Assembly (NCBI RefSeq): GCF_018905915.1
Contig: NZ_CP064782.1
Span: 2,170,001 to 2,234,000 of the forward strand
Source: Azospira inquinata
Lineage (GTDB): Bacteria > Pseudomonadota > Gammaproteobacteria > Burkholderiales > Rhodocyclaceae
Direction: 5' to 3'
DNA: 64,000 bases
Numbering within the stretch: position 1 is the stretch's first letter; every line of letters starts with the position of its first letter. Of the stretch, positions 39,344 through 48,482 are shown in pieces. The notes below the pieces were generated by a model. It was not told where the DNA came from. It worked only from the letters and a program-made list of their open reading frames with translations, and did not search any database. The translations under genes were made by a program, and so were the position numbers.

Positions 39344-40366
39344 ATGCCAAGTATAAAGCAAAACCCCGCCGCCCACCCCCTGCCCGACTGCCGGAACCTG
39401 GGGGTGATGCTGCGCATTCTCCTGGGGGCCAACCTGGCTGCCCTGGTGGCGGCCCTGATTCTGGACAGCCCGGGCACCTGGCGGGGCTGGGGCGAAGCCC
39501 TGCTGGAAGTGTCCGCCTGGGTGGAACTGCCCCTCCTGGTGCTCCTGGGCCTGCTGGCCCTGGGCCGGGACCTGCTCTGGCGCCTGCCCCCGCCCGCGGC
39601 CCAGGGGGTGGTGCTGGCCGGGGCGGCCCTGGTGGCGGCGGTGCAATACGATTTCTGGCGCTTCATGGGCCTGGTGGAAGGGGCGGGCACCCTGCGGGCC
39701 ATGCTCCTGGCCATGGCCCTCTGCGGCGGCCTGCTGGGCTATTTTGCCCTGCGCGCCCGGGCCTTTTCCCCGGCGGTGGCGGAGGCTAGGCTCCAGGCCC
39801 TGACCGCCCGCATTCGCCCCCATTTCCTTTTCAACAGCCTCAATGCGGTGCTTTCCCTGATCCGCAGCGAACCCCGCCGGGCCGAGCAGGCCCTGGAGGA
39901 ACTGGCCGAGCTGTTCCGCGCCCTGATGCGGGACGCCCGGGAGCTTTCCCCCCTTTCCGACGAAATCGCCCTGTGCCGCCAGTATCTGGATCTGGAAAAG
40001 CTGCGTTTGGGGGATCGGCTGAAGGTGGAGTGGACCGTGGCGGATGTTCCCCAGGATGCCCTGGTGCCGCCCCTCATGCTCCAGCCTTTGCTGGAGAATG
40101 CGGTCTATCATGGGGTGGAACCGGGGGAAGGGGTGGGCAGCATCCACATCGGCTTCGCCCGGCAGGGGGACGACATGAGTATCGAACTAACCAATCCGGC
40201 CCTGTCCGGCAGTGGCCACCAGGCGGGCAATCGCATGGCCCTGGCCAATATCCGGGAGCGGCTGGCGCTTTACTATGACCTGGAAGCCCGCCTGGAATGG
40301 GGGGAAACGGAAGGCCGCTACCGGGTGCGTATCCTCCTGCCCCTGCGTCGGGAGGCCCGGCCATGA
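39344..40366 (+). CDS. algZ: LytS/AlgZ-family sensor histidine kinase
   Basis: Inner-membrane kinase of 340 residues with four N-terminal hydrophobic segments (about 20-130). A His_kinase domain with H at [12 protein letters not shown] (about residue 160) and an HATPase domain follow. This is the class that lacks HisKA and pairs with LytTR regulators. ATG 39344 follows AAGGA closely. It overlaps the regulator start by ATGA. Synteny with argH supports orthology to AlgZ (FimS), though alginate genes are not evident here. Confidence 0.9.
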   Translation: MPSIKQNPAAHPLPDCRNLGVMLRILLGANLAALVAALILDSPGTWRGWGEALLEVSAWVELPLLVLLGLLALGRDLLWRLPPPAAQGVVLAGAALVAAVQYDFWRFMGLVEGAGTLRAMLLAMALCGGLLGYFALRARAFSPAVAEARLQALTARIRPHFLFNSLNAVLSLIRSEPRRAEQALEELAELFRALMRDARELSPLSDEIALCRQYLDLEKLRLGDRLKVEWTVADVPQDALVPPLMLQPLLENAVYHGVEPGEGVGSIHIGFARQGDDMSIELTNPALSGSGHQAGNRMALANIRERLALYYDLEARLEWGETEGRYRVRILLPLRREARP

Positions 40367-41160
40367 CCCCGGAGACCGGCACCGCCCCCCTGCGCCTGCT
40401 CCTGGTGGATGACGAGGCTCCGGCCCGGCGCCGCATGGGGGAACTGCTCTCCGACATTGCCGCCGAACTCCCCACCCAGGTGGTGGGGGAGGCGGCCAAT
40501 GGGGAGGAGGCCCTGGCCCGGCAGCAGGCGGAGCCTGCCCAGGTGGCCCTGGTGGATATCCGCATGCCCGGCATGGACGGTCTGGAACTGGCCCAGCATC
40601 TGGCCGGGCTGCCCCAGCCCCCGGTGGTGATTTTTGTCACCGCCTTCGACGATTACGCCGTCCAGGCCTTTGAACTCAATGCGGTGGATTACCTGCTCAA
40701 GCCCGTGCGGGCGGCCCGGTTGGCCGTGGCGCTGGATAAGGCCCGGCGCCTGCCGCCCCTGGCCCCGGAGACCCTGGGCCGGTTGCGTCAGGGGGCCGGG
40801 GGCTGGGAGCGCCAGCGCCGCCACCTGTCCTGCCACGAGCGAGGCCGCCTGCTCCTGGTGCCCGTGGCGGAGGTGCGCTATTTCAAGGCGGATCTGAAAT
40901 ATGTGTCCGCCCGCACCCGGGAGCGGGCCTATCTGCTGGACGAAACCCTGACCCACCTGGAGGAGGAATTTGCCGACCGCTTCGTGCGCCTGCACCGGGG
41001 CGTGCTGGTGGCCCGGGATGCCCTGGCCGGTTTCGAGCGGGGTGTGGGGGGCGGGGAAGATGGGGGCGACCAATGGTTGGCCCTGGTCAAGGACCTGCCG
41101 GAAGAGCGCTTGCCGGTGAGCCGGCGTCAGTGGCCGGTGGTGAAACAACTGGTGAAATAG
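40363..41160 (+). CDS. algR: LytTR-family response regulator (AlgR-like)
   Basis: DNA-binding regulator of 265 residues. The receiver has D16-D17-E18 with phosphoacceptor D65 in ALVDIRMPG and the conserved Lys in YLLKPVRA. A C-terminal LytTR domain spans about 165-260. The ATG overlaps the kinase stop. In Pseudomonas AlgR controls twitching, virulence and alginate; the targets here are unknown, but the channel gene 31 bp downstream is probably co-transcribed. Confidence 0.92.
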   Translation: MTPETGTAPLRLLLVDDEAPARRRMGELLSDIAAELPTQVVGEAANGEEALARQQAEPAQVALVDIRMPGMDGLELAQHLAGLPQPPVVIFVTAFDDYAVQAFELNAVDYLLKPVRAARLAVALDKARRLPPLAPETLGRLRQGAGGWERQRRHLSCHERGRLLLVPVAEVRYFKADLKYVSARTRERAYLLDETLTHLEEEFADRFVRLHRGVLVARDALAGFERGVGGGEDGGDQWLALVKDLPEERLPVSRRQWPVVKQLVK

Positions 41161-41191
41161 AACCGGGGCTGCCCCCAAGGAAAGGTTGGCG

Positions 41192-42724
41192 ATGGATGAA
41201 CTGATCAAGGGCATGGTGTCCCTCTCCTGGTGGGAAGACCTGCCCGCCCTGCTGGTGGCGGTGGCCCTCATGGCCGTGTTGCTGTGGGTGTTTCTGCCCC
41301 AGCGGCGCCACACCATCTACAACACCCTGGCCTTTCTCGCCTTTTGCCTGATCATTGATCTGGCTGGGGCGGTATTGAATGTCACCGGCTTTACCCGGGT
41401 GGCCCACGGCCTGGGGGAGGTGGCCTTGGTGGGCCAGGGCATGGCGGTGATCCGCCTGGCCGGGCTGCTCCTTTTCCGCCTCTGTCTGCCCCTGGTGGGC
41501 ATTACCACCCCGGGCATACTGGAAGACGTGCTGGCCATTTTTGGCTATGTGGTGTGGGGCCTGATCCGGCTGTCCATCGCCGGGGTGGATCTCTCCAGCC
41601 TGCTCACTGCTTCCGCCGTGGTGTCCGCTGTGCTGGCCTTTGCCATGCAGGACACCCTGGGCAATATCTTGGGGGGCATTGCCCTGCAACTGGATAATTC
41701 CCTGGAAATCGGGGACTGGGTGCGCCTGGACGACCTGTCCGGCAAGGTGGTGGAAATTCAATGGCGCTATACCGCCATCCGTACCCGTAACGGGGAAACG
41801 GTGGTGGTGCCCAACAGCCAGCTCACCAAAAACCGCTTCGTGGTCCTGGGGGACCTGTCCTACCCGGCCTCCGGCCTGCGCCGCTGGATCTGGTTTGGCG
41901 TGGATTACGGGGTTTCTCCCACCAAGGTGCTCGGTCTGGTGGAGCGGGTGGTGGCCAATGCGGACATCCCCGGGGTGGCCAAGAGCCCGGCGCCCAACTG
42001 CGTGGTCATGGAATTCGCCCCCGGCTACGTCCATTACGCCCTGCGCTACTGGCTCAACGATCTGTTGCAGGACGATCCCACCGATTCCGCCGTGCGGGTC
42101 CATGTGCTGGCTGCCCTGCAACGCCACGGTATGCGGGTGGCGGTGCCGGATCACCGCATCCATCTGGTCAAGGAAGGGGAATCCCACTGGGAGCGGGTGG
42201 CCAGCCAGGAGCGGCAGCGCCGCCTGAAGGCCCTGCAAGGGGTGGAACTGTTCTCCCACTTAAGCGAGACGGAGCTTTCCCAACTGGCGGACCGGCTTAT
42301 CTACGCCCCCTTTGCTAAGGGGGACGTGATGACCCAGCAGGGGGCGGTGGCCCACTTCCTCTACCTGGTGACGGAAGGGGAGGCGGAATCCTGGTATCAG
42401 GCGGAAGACGGCAGCCGGCGCCTGCTCATGACCATTAAACCCGGGGAAGTGTTCGGCGAACTGGGCCTCATGACTGGCACGCCCCGTACCTCCTCGGTGC
42501 TCGCCCGGACAGACGTGGAAGCCTACCGGCTGGATAAGGCCGGGTTTGAGGACATCATCCATTCCCGCCCGGAAATCGCCGAATCCCTCTCCCATATCCT
42601 GGCCCGCAGCCAGCAGCAGCTAGAAGAACTGCGGCGCCAGACCCCGGTGCTCAGCAGCGACGAAGAAAAAGCCCGGCGCCGGGCCGACATGCTGGCCCGC
42701 ATCCGGCAGTTTTTCAGCCTTTAA
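41192..42724 (+). CDS. MscS-family channel with C-terminal cyclic-nucleotide-binding domain
   Basis: Inner-membrane protein of 510 residues. Four hydrophobic segments (about 15-150) are followed by the MscS pore helix and beta domain (LTASAVVSAVLAFAMQ, GNILGGIALQ, then GDWVRL). A C-terminal cNMP-binding domain spans about 350-480, with the phosphate cassette-like GEVFGELGLMTGTPRTSSV. This is the bCNG architecture, in which nucleotide binding may gate the channel. ATG 41192 follows AAGGAAAGG; an in-frame TTG at 41186 is less likely. It sits directly after algR. Confidence 0.93.
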   Translation: MDELIKGMVSLSWWEDLPALLVAVALMAVLLWVFLPQRRHTIYNTLAFLAFCLIIDLAGAVLNVTGFTRVAHGLGEVALVGQGMAVIRLAGLLLFRLCLPLVGITTPGILEDVLAIFGYVVWGLIRLSIAGVDLSSLLTASAVVSAVLAFAMQDTLGNILGGIALQLDNSLEIGDWVRLDDLSGKVVEIQWRYTAIRTRNGETVVVPNSQLTKNRFVVLGDLSYPASGLRRWIWFGVDYGVSPTKVLGLVERVVANADIPGVAKSPAPNCVVMEFAPGYVHYALRYWLNDLLQDDPTDSAVRVHVLAALQRHGMRVAVPDHRIHLVKEGESHWERVASQERQRRLKALQGVELFSHLSETELSQLADRLIYAPFAKGDVMTQQGAVAHFLYLVTEGEAESWYQAEDGSRRLLMTIKPGEVFGELGLMTGTPRTSSVLARTDVEAYRLDKAGFEDIIHSRPEIAESLSHILARSQQQLEELRRQTPVLSSDEEKARRRADMLARIRQFFSL

Positions 42725-42890
42725 GCGGGGGACCGAAGCTCTTCCCGGGCAGGTGTGAGGCTCGGGAGGGGCGGGATCGGCTCAATGGGCAGAGGTCCGG
42801 GCCTAGAAGGAGGGCAGGCTTGCTCGCCTTAGGGGGATGGTAGGACGGACGCTCCGGGGGGCTTTAAGGTTTCCGCCCAGCCCCAGCCCC

Positions 42891-42915
42891 GAACCGAACC
42901 GAACCGAACCGAACC
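42891..42915. repeat. Pentanucleotide microsatellite (GAACC)x5
   Basis: Five perfect tandem copies of GAACC lie in the 261-bp gap between the convergent channel and methyltransferase genes. The rest of that gap shows no gene or clear terminator. Confidence 0.95.
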
Positions 42916-42985
42916 GGCCTCGGGCGTGCTCCATCCCCTGATGGCCGGGAGGGGGCGCCCGGCCCTTTGTCCAGGCGCCTCCGCC

Positions 42986-43594
42986 CTAATCCTCCAGCCG
43001 TTCCCAGACCTGCCAGGTCTCCCCCGTGCCAAACAGGGGCACGGGGCTTTGGCTGGGAAGCTGTTCCCGTTGCCGGAAGGCCGGGCCCAGCAGGCTTTCC
43101 AGCTGGTCGGGGGCCAGACCGAAGGGAGGTCCCTTGGGTTCGTCCCCCTGGAAAAACCAGCCCACCAGATGGCCCCCGGGCCGGATCAGCCGGGCCATGC
43201 GGGGACCGTAGTCGGCCCAGACGCGGCGGGGCAGGGCGCAGAGAAAGGCCCGCTCCACCACCAGATCAAAGGGGCCCGGGGGCGTGAAGGTGAAAAAGTC
43301 GTCGCACACCAGCTGGCCGGACCAGTCCCCCAGGGTGGCCCGGGCTACCGCCACCGCCTCCTGGGAAAAATCCAGGGCCGTGACCTCCCAGCCGGTCCGG
43401 GCCAGAAAGGCCGCTTCCTCCCCGTGGCCACAGCCGGGCACCAGGGCCCGCCCCGGCGCCCGTTCCTTTACCCATGCCACCAGCTCCGGCCCCACGCCCG
43501 GTGCCCGCCAGGGAATCACCGCTTCCCGAAAACGTTTGTCCCAGAAATCCGGTAGCTCCGGGCGTTGGTGGGGAAGCTTGGGGGCAGCGGTCAT
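42986..43594 (-). CDS. TPMT-family S-adenosylmethionine methyltransferase
   Basis: Cytosolic methyltransferase of 202 residues. It has SAM motif ALVPGCGHGEEAAFL (about 50-64), acidic ribose-binding ALDFS, and the TPMT-type PDFWDKRF start. Bacterial members methylate thiols, selenium or tellurium compounds; the substrate cannot be set from sequence. It lies 10 bp after the GIY-YIG gene on the same strand, so they are probably co-transcribed. Confidence 0.88.
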   Translation of the reverse strand: MTAAPKLPHQRPELPDFWDKRFREAVIPWRAPGVGPELVAWVKERAPGRALVPGCGHGEEAAFLARTGWEVTALDFSQEAVAVARATLGDWSGQLVCDDFFTFTPPGPFDLVVERAFLCALPRRVWADYGPRMARLIRPGGHLVGWFFQGDEPKGPPFGLAPDQLESLLGPAFRQREQLPSQSPVPLFGTGETWQVWERLED

Positions 43595-43604
43595 GGGCGA
43601 GGGC

Positions 43605-44480
43605 TCAGTGGGCGGAGTTGGGGGCGCTGTTGCCCGGGGCGGATTCCAGTTGCTTGAGGGTTTTGCCGCTTTTGTTTTTCCAGGCGGTCAGACCGTTGGC
43701 GCTGCCCCCGTGAATGACGGCAGCGGCAGCGCTGGGGGAGGGAAATTCCTCATCCTGGGTGAAGCGCAGGGAGGTGCCGTCGTCCTGGAGGCAGCCGCTC
43801 GCCAATAGCTTTTGCCGCAGATGCTGTATCCATGGGCTTTTGACGGCGGAGGGCCGCTCTTCCCTGGACGCCTGGGAGCCTTTGAGTACGGTGAGGCCGC
43901 TGGAAGTGAGCTTGCCCTTGGCCACCAGCCCCTTGATTTCGCAATAGAGCAGATTCTGGTGTTCCCCCGGGCCCGTCACGGCGGGCTTGCTGAGAAAGTC
44001 TCCGCCCAGCACGGGCAGGAGCTGGTGGATTTTGCCGAGGAAAATCTCCATGTCCTCCCGGTCCGATTCGGGCAGCCGGGCGCCACTTTCCTGCCGGTTC
44101 TCAACGGCGGCCCGTTTGGCTTCCTGGGCTTGGGTGATGAGGCGCCCTTCCAGGTAACGGATGTGGGCCTTGGTCAGGTTGTCGTCTTTGCTGATGAAAA
44201 AATAGACGTGATTCCAGAAATCTTTGGTCCCCAGATGTTGCCGCAGGCGGTCCCGGATGGATTCTGCCTCGCCGATATAGACCTTGGCTTGGCCGGATTC
44301 GGCATCCACACCGGAGAGGAAATAGACTCCGGGGTTCTGGCTTTCTTCCCGCTTTAACAGGGCGTCGGCCTCGCTGCGCGGGGCAGCCACGGCTTTGCCG
44401 GTCCAGTTGGATATTTCGGCGGTGCGCAGGCTGCGGGCATCTCCATGAACGAGGAAGAGTTTGATGGTGGCGCTGGGCAT
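43605..44480 (-). CDS. GIY-YIG nuclease-domain protein with C-terminal DUF4357
   Basis: Protein of 291 residues. A GIY-YIG domain (about 45-125) has PGVYFLSG, KVYIGEAESIRDRLRQHL with the conserved Arg, and the metal Glu in YLEGRLI. A linker leads to a DUF4357 module at about 245-285 (FPSPSAAAAVIHGGSANGLTAWKN). This pairing is common in bacteria and uncharacterised. ATG 44480 is used; a TTG at 44504 is possible and neither has a good ribosome site. There is no restriction partner beside it. Confidence 0.88.
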   Translation of the reverse strand: MPSATIKLFLVHGDARSLRTAEISNWTGKAVAAPRSEADALLKREESQNPGVYFLSGVDAESGQAKVYIGEAESIRDRLRQHLGTKDFWNHVYFFISKDDNLTKAHIRYLEGRLITQAQEAKRAAVENRQESGARLPESDREDMEIFLGKIHQLLPVLGGDFLSKPAVTGPGEHQNLLYCEIKGLVAKGKLTSSGLTVLKGSQASREERPSAVKSPWIQHLRQKLLASGCLQDDGTSLRFTQDEEFPSPSAAAAVIHGGSANGLTAWKNKSGKTLKQLESAPGNSAPNSAH

Positions 44481-44573
44481 GGGGGAGGGGGGCGGAGGTT
44501 TCAATGGCTGGGGAGTTTAACCTCTGCTTCCTTTGGGACCCAAATGCCCCCGTCCTGTCCCAGGCAAGGGCGC

Positions 44574-44603
44574 AAAAAAAAAGCCCCGGGATAAACCCGG
44601 GGC
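44574..44603 (-). terminator. Rho-independent terminator after degQ
   Basis: On the minus strand GCCCCGGG (44603-44596) pairs with CCCGGGGC (44590-44583) around TTTAT, then T9. It lies about 30 bp past the degQ stop. Confidence 0.95.
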
Positions 44604-44633
44604 AATCCATATCGAGGGTGAGAGGGAAAAGGG

Positions 44634-46070
44634 TTAGTCCAGGGTGATGGGGACGTAGAGGCGGGCGCTGTCCCGTTGCACCAGGAGGGCGAAATGTTTG
44701 CCAGCGGCTTTCACCAGCTTGCGGAACTGGGCTACGTCGCTTACCCGGGTCTGGCCCAGGGCCAGGATTACGTCTCCGGCCTGGATGCCAGCCTTGGCGG
44801 CGGGGCCCGTGGCGTCCAGCACCAGGAGGCCGCCGCTGCTTTCGATCTGGGCCGCTTCCGTTTTGCTCAGGGGACGCAGGGCCAGGCCCACCTTGCCGCC
44901 GTCGCCGCTGTCCGTGGCGCTTTGCTGTTTGTCTCCGGGAATTTCCGCCAGGGCCACGGTCTTGGTCAGGTGCTTGCCGTCCCGCAGCAGGCCTAGATTG
45001 ACCCGGGTGCCGGGGGCCGTGTCTCCCACCAGGCGAGGCAGGTCGTTGGCCTCGTCGATGGTCTGGCCGTTAAAGCTGAGGATCACGTCTCCGGGCTGGA
45101 GGCCCGCCTTGTCCGCCGGGCTGTCCTTATCCACGGCCGCCACCACCACGCCGCTGGCCTTGGCTAGGCCGAAGGATTCGGCCAGGTCTTTGGTGAGGGG
45201 CTGGATGGTGACGCCCAGACGCCCCCGCTTCACCGTCCCCGTGGTCTTTAGCTGGTCCATCACCTTCATGGCCACGTCGATGGGGATGGCGAAGGCGATG
45301 CCCTGATAGCCGCCGGTCTGGCTGTAGATTTGGGAGTTGATGCCTACTACTTCACCCCGCAGGTTGAAGAGGGGGCCGCCGGAATTGCCCGGGTTGATGG
45401 CCACGTCGGTCTGGATGAAGGGCACGTAGCTTTCATCCGGCAGGGCCCGGGATTTGGCGCTGACGATACCGGCGGTGACGGAGTTTTCAAAACCGAAGGG
45501 GGAGCCGATGGCGGCTACCCATTCCCCCACCTTGAGCTTGGCCGGGTCGCCCAGGCGCACGTAGGGCAGGTTTTTTGCGGCGATTTTAATGAGGGCCACA
45601 TCGCTGCGTTTGTCCGCTCCCACCACTTTGGCCTTGAATTCCCGCTTATCCGTGGTTTTTACCGTCAATTCGGTGGCGTTGGCCACCACATGGGCGTTGG
45701 TGAGGATGTAGCCGTCACTGCTGACAATGAAGCCGGAGCCGATGCCGTGGGTCTCCCGGGGCTGCTGGGGCAGGGCGCCCAGGCCGCCGAAGCGGCGCAG
45801 GAATTCATAGAAGGGGTCGTCCGGGGACAGGGCGGCGGTCTTGGTGGTTTGGGTGGTGGCGATATTCACCACCGCGCCCCCCACCTGCTGGACCAGATTG
45901 CTGAAATCGGGCAGACCGGTGGGGGTGGCCAGCAGGGGCGTTTGCCCGGCGGGGTTGTCCCCAGCCGCCTGGGAGGGGGAAATAAAGGCGAAATCGGAAT
46001 AGCTGGCGGCGGTGGCGATGCACAGGCCGGCGACGAAGGAGGCGAGGATGCCGTAGGCGGATTTACTCAC
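44634..46070 (-). CDS. degQ: Periplasmic serine protease, HtrA family (DegQ/MucD-like)
   Basis: Periplasmic protease-chaperone that degrades misfolded envelope proteins. The 478-residue product has a signal peptide (about 1-36), catalytic triad H127 (TNAHVV), D157 (SDVALIKI) and S230 (GNSGG), and two PDZ domains (about 285-370 and 390-475). GTG 46070 is chosen: GGAGGAAA lies 6 bp upstream and the signal peptide starts there, while the frame to 46172 runs through the promoter region. A phased GTTAC array lies about 100 bp upstream. Confidence 0.95.
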   Translation of the reverse strand: MSKSAYGILASFVAGLCIATAASYSDFAFISPSQAAGDNPAGQTPLLATPTGLPDFSNLVQQVGGAVVNIATTQTTKTAALSPDDPFYEFLRRFGGLGALPQQPRETHGIGSGFIVSSDGYILTNAHVVANATELTVKTTDKREFKAKVVGADKRSDVALIKIAAKNLPYVRLGDPAKLKVGEWVAAIGSPFGFENSVTAGIVSAKSRALPDESYVPFIQTDVAINPGNSGGPLFNLRGEVVGINSQIYSQTGGYQGIAFAIPIDVAMKVMDQLKTTGTVKRGRLGVTIQPLTKDLAESFGLAKASGVVVAAVDKDSPADKAGLQPGDVILSFNGQTIDEANDLPRLVGDTAPGTRVNLGLLRDGKHLTKTVALAEIPGDKQQSATDSGDGGKVGLALRPLSKTEAAQIESSGGLLVLDATGPAAKAGIQAGDVILALGQTRVSDVAQFRKLVKAAGKHFALLVQRDSARLYVPITLD

Positions 46071-46172
46071 AGGTTTCCTCCATGGAAAAAGAAAGGACGG
46101 GCGCCCGCGACTGATCAGAATCGGTGGGGCATGGCAACAAGATAACCCAAGACTTTTGGCAAAAAGCCCCAT

Positions 46173-46207
46173 GTTACATACCGTTACAGCTTAAACCGGC
46201 CTGTTAC
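46173..46207 (-). promoter_or_regulatory. Three helically phased GTTAC repeats upstream of degQ
   Basis: GTTAC occurs at 46173, 46183 and 46203, with offsets of exactly 10 and 20 bp. Read towards degQ this is GTAAC, N5, GTAAC, resembling CpxR boxes (GTAAA, N5, GTAAA), and degP is a CpxR target in E. coli. An envelope-stress OmpR-family site is therefore plausible but inferred. The remaining 46208-46512 gap carries the hemC promoter region and no gene. Confidence 0.5.
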
Positions 46208-46512
46208 CGAGATGGCTAAATGGGGACGTTGGCATTTTTCTCAAGCCCGGGGGGCGGTGTCCCGGCGGTGGACGGCACGGGGCGAAAATGCCCCCGGAAA
46301 AGGGGGCGGGGACGGGGATCTCAAGGGCCGGAGCAGCCGCCTCCATCCCCCGGGGCGCCCAGGGACGGGGGCGGGAGGCGGGGTGGGGCCGGGGGCCGTG
46401 TTAGAATATGCCCCTCTTTCCCGGCTTGGCCGGGGCTGGGGGCCGTTTCCCAGGGCGAAACGGCGGCGCCGCCGAGCTTCCCCGGTCAAACTTTTCCCCA
46501 TCGGGGGTCCAA

Positions 46513-47466
46513 TTGAGCCAAAACTCCGCCAATCCTCCCTCCCGCATCGTTATCGCCTCCCGGGAGTCCCGCCTGGCCATGTGGCAGGCCGAACATATCC
46601 AGAGCCGCCTCCAGGCCCTCTATCCCCGCGCTGAAGTGGTCATCCTGGGTATGACCACCCGGGGCGACCAGATCCTGGACCGTCCCCTGTCCACCATCGG
46701 TGGCAAGGGCCTGTTCATTAAGGAACTGGAAGTGGCTATGGCGGAAGGGGCGGCCGATCTGGCCGTCCATTCCCTCAAAGACGTGCCCATGGATATGCCG
46801 GAAGGCTTTTCTCTGGCCGCCATTTCCGCCCGGGAAAATCCCCGGGACGCCTTTGTTTCCTCCAAGTACGCCAGCTTGGACGAGCTGCCGGAAGGGGCCG
46901 TGGTGGGCACCTCCAGCCTGCGCCGTCAGGCTATCCTGGGGGCCAAGTATCCCCATCTGCAAATCCAGAGCCTGCGGGGCAATCTGGACACCCGGATGCG
47001 CAAGCTGGACGAAGGCCAGTACGACGCCATTATCCTGGCGGCGGCGGGCCTCATCCGTTTGGGGATGAAAGACCGTATCCGGGCCGTTTTGACCCCGGAA
47101 CAGTCCCTGCCCGCCCCGGGCCAGGGCGCCCTGGGCATCGAAGTCCGGGCCGACCGGGCCGATGTGCTGGACTGGGTGGCGCCCCTCCACGACGCCCCCA
47201 CGGCTCATTGCGTGCGGGCCGAGCGGGCCTTTTCCCGGGCCCTGGGCGGCAGCTGCCAGGTGCCCCTGGGAGGCTATGCCATTCTCACGGACCAGGGCCA
47301 GCTCTGGCTGCGGGGCTTTGTCGCCAGCCCGGACGGCCGGTCCATGGTGGCGGACGACATCCGGGGTAATCCGGCGGAGGATGAAATCCTCGGCCAGACC
47401 CTGGCGGAACGTCTGCGGGCGGCCGGGGCGGATGCCATTCTCGCCGGTCTGAACAGCGCCGCCTGA
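46513..47466 (+). CDS. hemC: Porphobilinogen deaminase (hydroxymethylbilane synthase)
   Basis: Polymerises four porphobilinogens to hydroxymethylbilane. The 317-residue product from TTG 46513 has the dipyrromethane cofactor Cys at about C248 in GGSCQVPLG, the substrate Arg-rich segment (SSLRRQAI) and the HSLKDVPM loop. TTG is preferred over the in-frame start at 46408, which adds non-homologous residues across the leader. A TAGAAT -10-like element lies near 46401. It begins the hemC-hemD-hemX-hemY block. Confidence 0.95.
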   Translation: MSQNSANPPSRIVIASRESRLAMWQAEHIQSRLQALYPRAEVVILGMTTRGDQILDRPLSTIGGKGLFIKELEVAMAEGAADLAVHSLKDVPMDMPEGFSLAAISARENPRDAFVSSKYASLDELPEGAVVGTSSLRRQAILGAKYPHLQIQSLRGNLDTRMRKLDEGQYDAIILAAAGLIRLGMKDRIRAVLTPEQSLPAPGQGALGIEVRADRADVLDWVAPLHDAPTAHCVRAERAFSRALGGSCQVPLGGYAILTDQGQLWLRGFVASPDGRSMVADDIRGNPAEDEILGQTLAERLRAAGADAILAGLNSAA

Positions 47467-47513
47467 GGGCTCTCCCGGGGCCTTTGTCGCCCCGGACCTG
47501 CCCCTTTCCTGCC

Positions 47514-48302
47514 ATGACGTCCCCCCCTTCCTCCGCCCCCGGCCCTTTGGCCGGGCGTACCGTGGTCGTGACCCGGCCCCGGGAACAGGCCGCTCCCCTG
47601 GCGGAGCGCATCCGGGCGGCGGGGGGCCAGGCCCTGATCTATCCCCTGCTGGAAATTTTGCCCGCCGATCCCCAGGCGGTGCGGGATCGGGTGCCGGATC
47701 TGGCCCGGGCCTACTGCGCCTTTTTCGTCAGTCCCAATGCGGTGCAACACAGCCTGCCCCTGATCCTGGCCCAGGGCCCCTGGCCTGCCACCCTGCTCCC
47801 GGCGGCGGTGGGGGGCGGAACGGCGGCGGCTCTGGCCCGTTTCGGTCTGGAGCGGGTGGTGGCGCCCCGGGAACGCTTTGATTCCGAGGGCCTCCTGGCC
47901 CTGCCAGAATTTGGGCCGGAGCGGGTCGCCGGCAAAGAGGTGCTCATTTTCCGAGGTGACGGGGGCCGGGAACTGGTGGCCCAGACCCTCACGGAACGGG
48001 GCGCCCGGGTGAGCTACGTGACCTGCTACCACCGTCGCTCTCCCCAGGATGGGGCCGCACCTCTCCTGGCGGCCTGGGGGGCGGGGAGTCTGGATGCCCT
48101 GGTGCTGTCTTCCAGCGAGGCCCTGACCAATCTCTGGTCCCTGCTGGACCCGGCGGGCCGGGCCCGGCTGGCGGCCACCCCGGTTTTTGTGGTCCATCCC
48201 CGCATTGCCCAGGTGGCCCGGGACCTGGGCCTGGTTCGGGTGGAAGTCACCGGCCCGGGGGACGAGGGCCTTTTTGCCGGGCTCTGCGCATATAATTGGT
48301 AA
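47514..48302 (+). CDS. hemD: Uroporphyrinogen-III synthase
   Basis: Closes hydroxymethylbilane to uroporphyrinogen III. The family is poorly conserved, but this 262-residue product shows the two-domain fold motifs (VVVTRPREQ start, YCAFFVSPNAVQ, VLSSSEALTNL) and sits directly after hemC. ATG 47514 is chosen over an upstream in-frame non-ATG start. Confidence 0.93.
   Translation: MTSPPSSAPGPLAGRTVVVTRPREQAAPLAERIRAAGGQALIYPLLEILPADPQAVRDRVPDLARAYCAFFVSPNAVQHSLPLILAQGPWPATLLPAAVGGGTAAALARFGLERVVAPRERFDSEGLLALPEFGPERVAGKEVLIFRGDGGRELVAQTLTERGARVSYVTCYHRRSPQDGAAPLLAAWGAGSLDALVLSSSEALTNLWSLLDPAGRARLAATPVFVVHPRIAQVARDLGLVRVEVTGPGDEGLFAGLCAYNW
48291..48296 (+). promoter_or_regulatory. Candidate -10 for hemX, inside the 3' end of hemD
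   Basis: A perfect TATAAT lies at the end of hemD, about 190 bp before hemX. No -35 at the usual distance is evident, so activity is uncertain. Confidence 0.3.
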
Positions 48303-48482
48303 GCTCGGGTTTGCGCCCCTGCCGGCGGCCCCGGTAGCCCGATTCGGCCTGAAGGAGGGGGCTGCCGTAGGAAGCCCGGACTTTGGGATTTCGGGCCCTT
48401 GCCTAGTATTGGGAAGGGTCCCGCCCAGGCCGCCTGGGGCCCCTGTTTTGCTTTGTCCATTTCTATTTTTTCCCCAATCGCC

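Noticed and set aside
39113..40147. 345-residue upstream extension of argH
   Set aside because: It is the antisense shadow of algZ and ArgH homologues start at the ATG at 39112.
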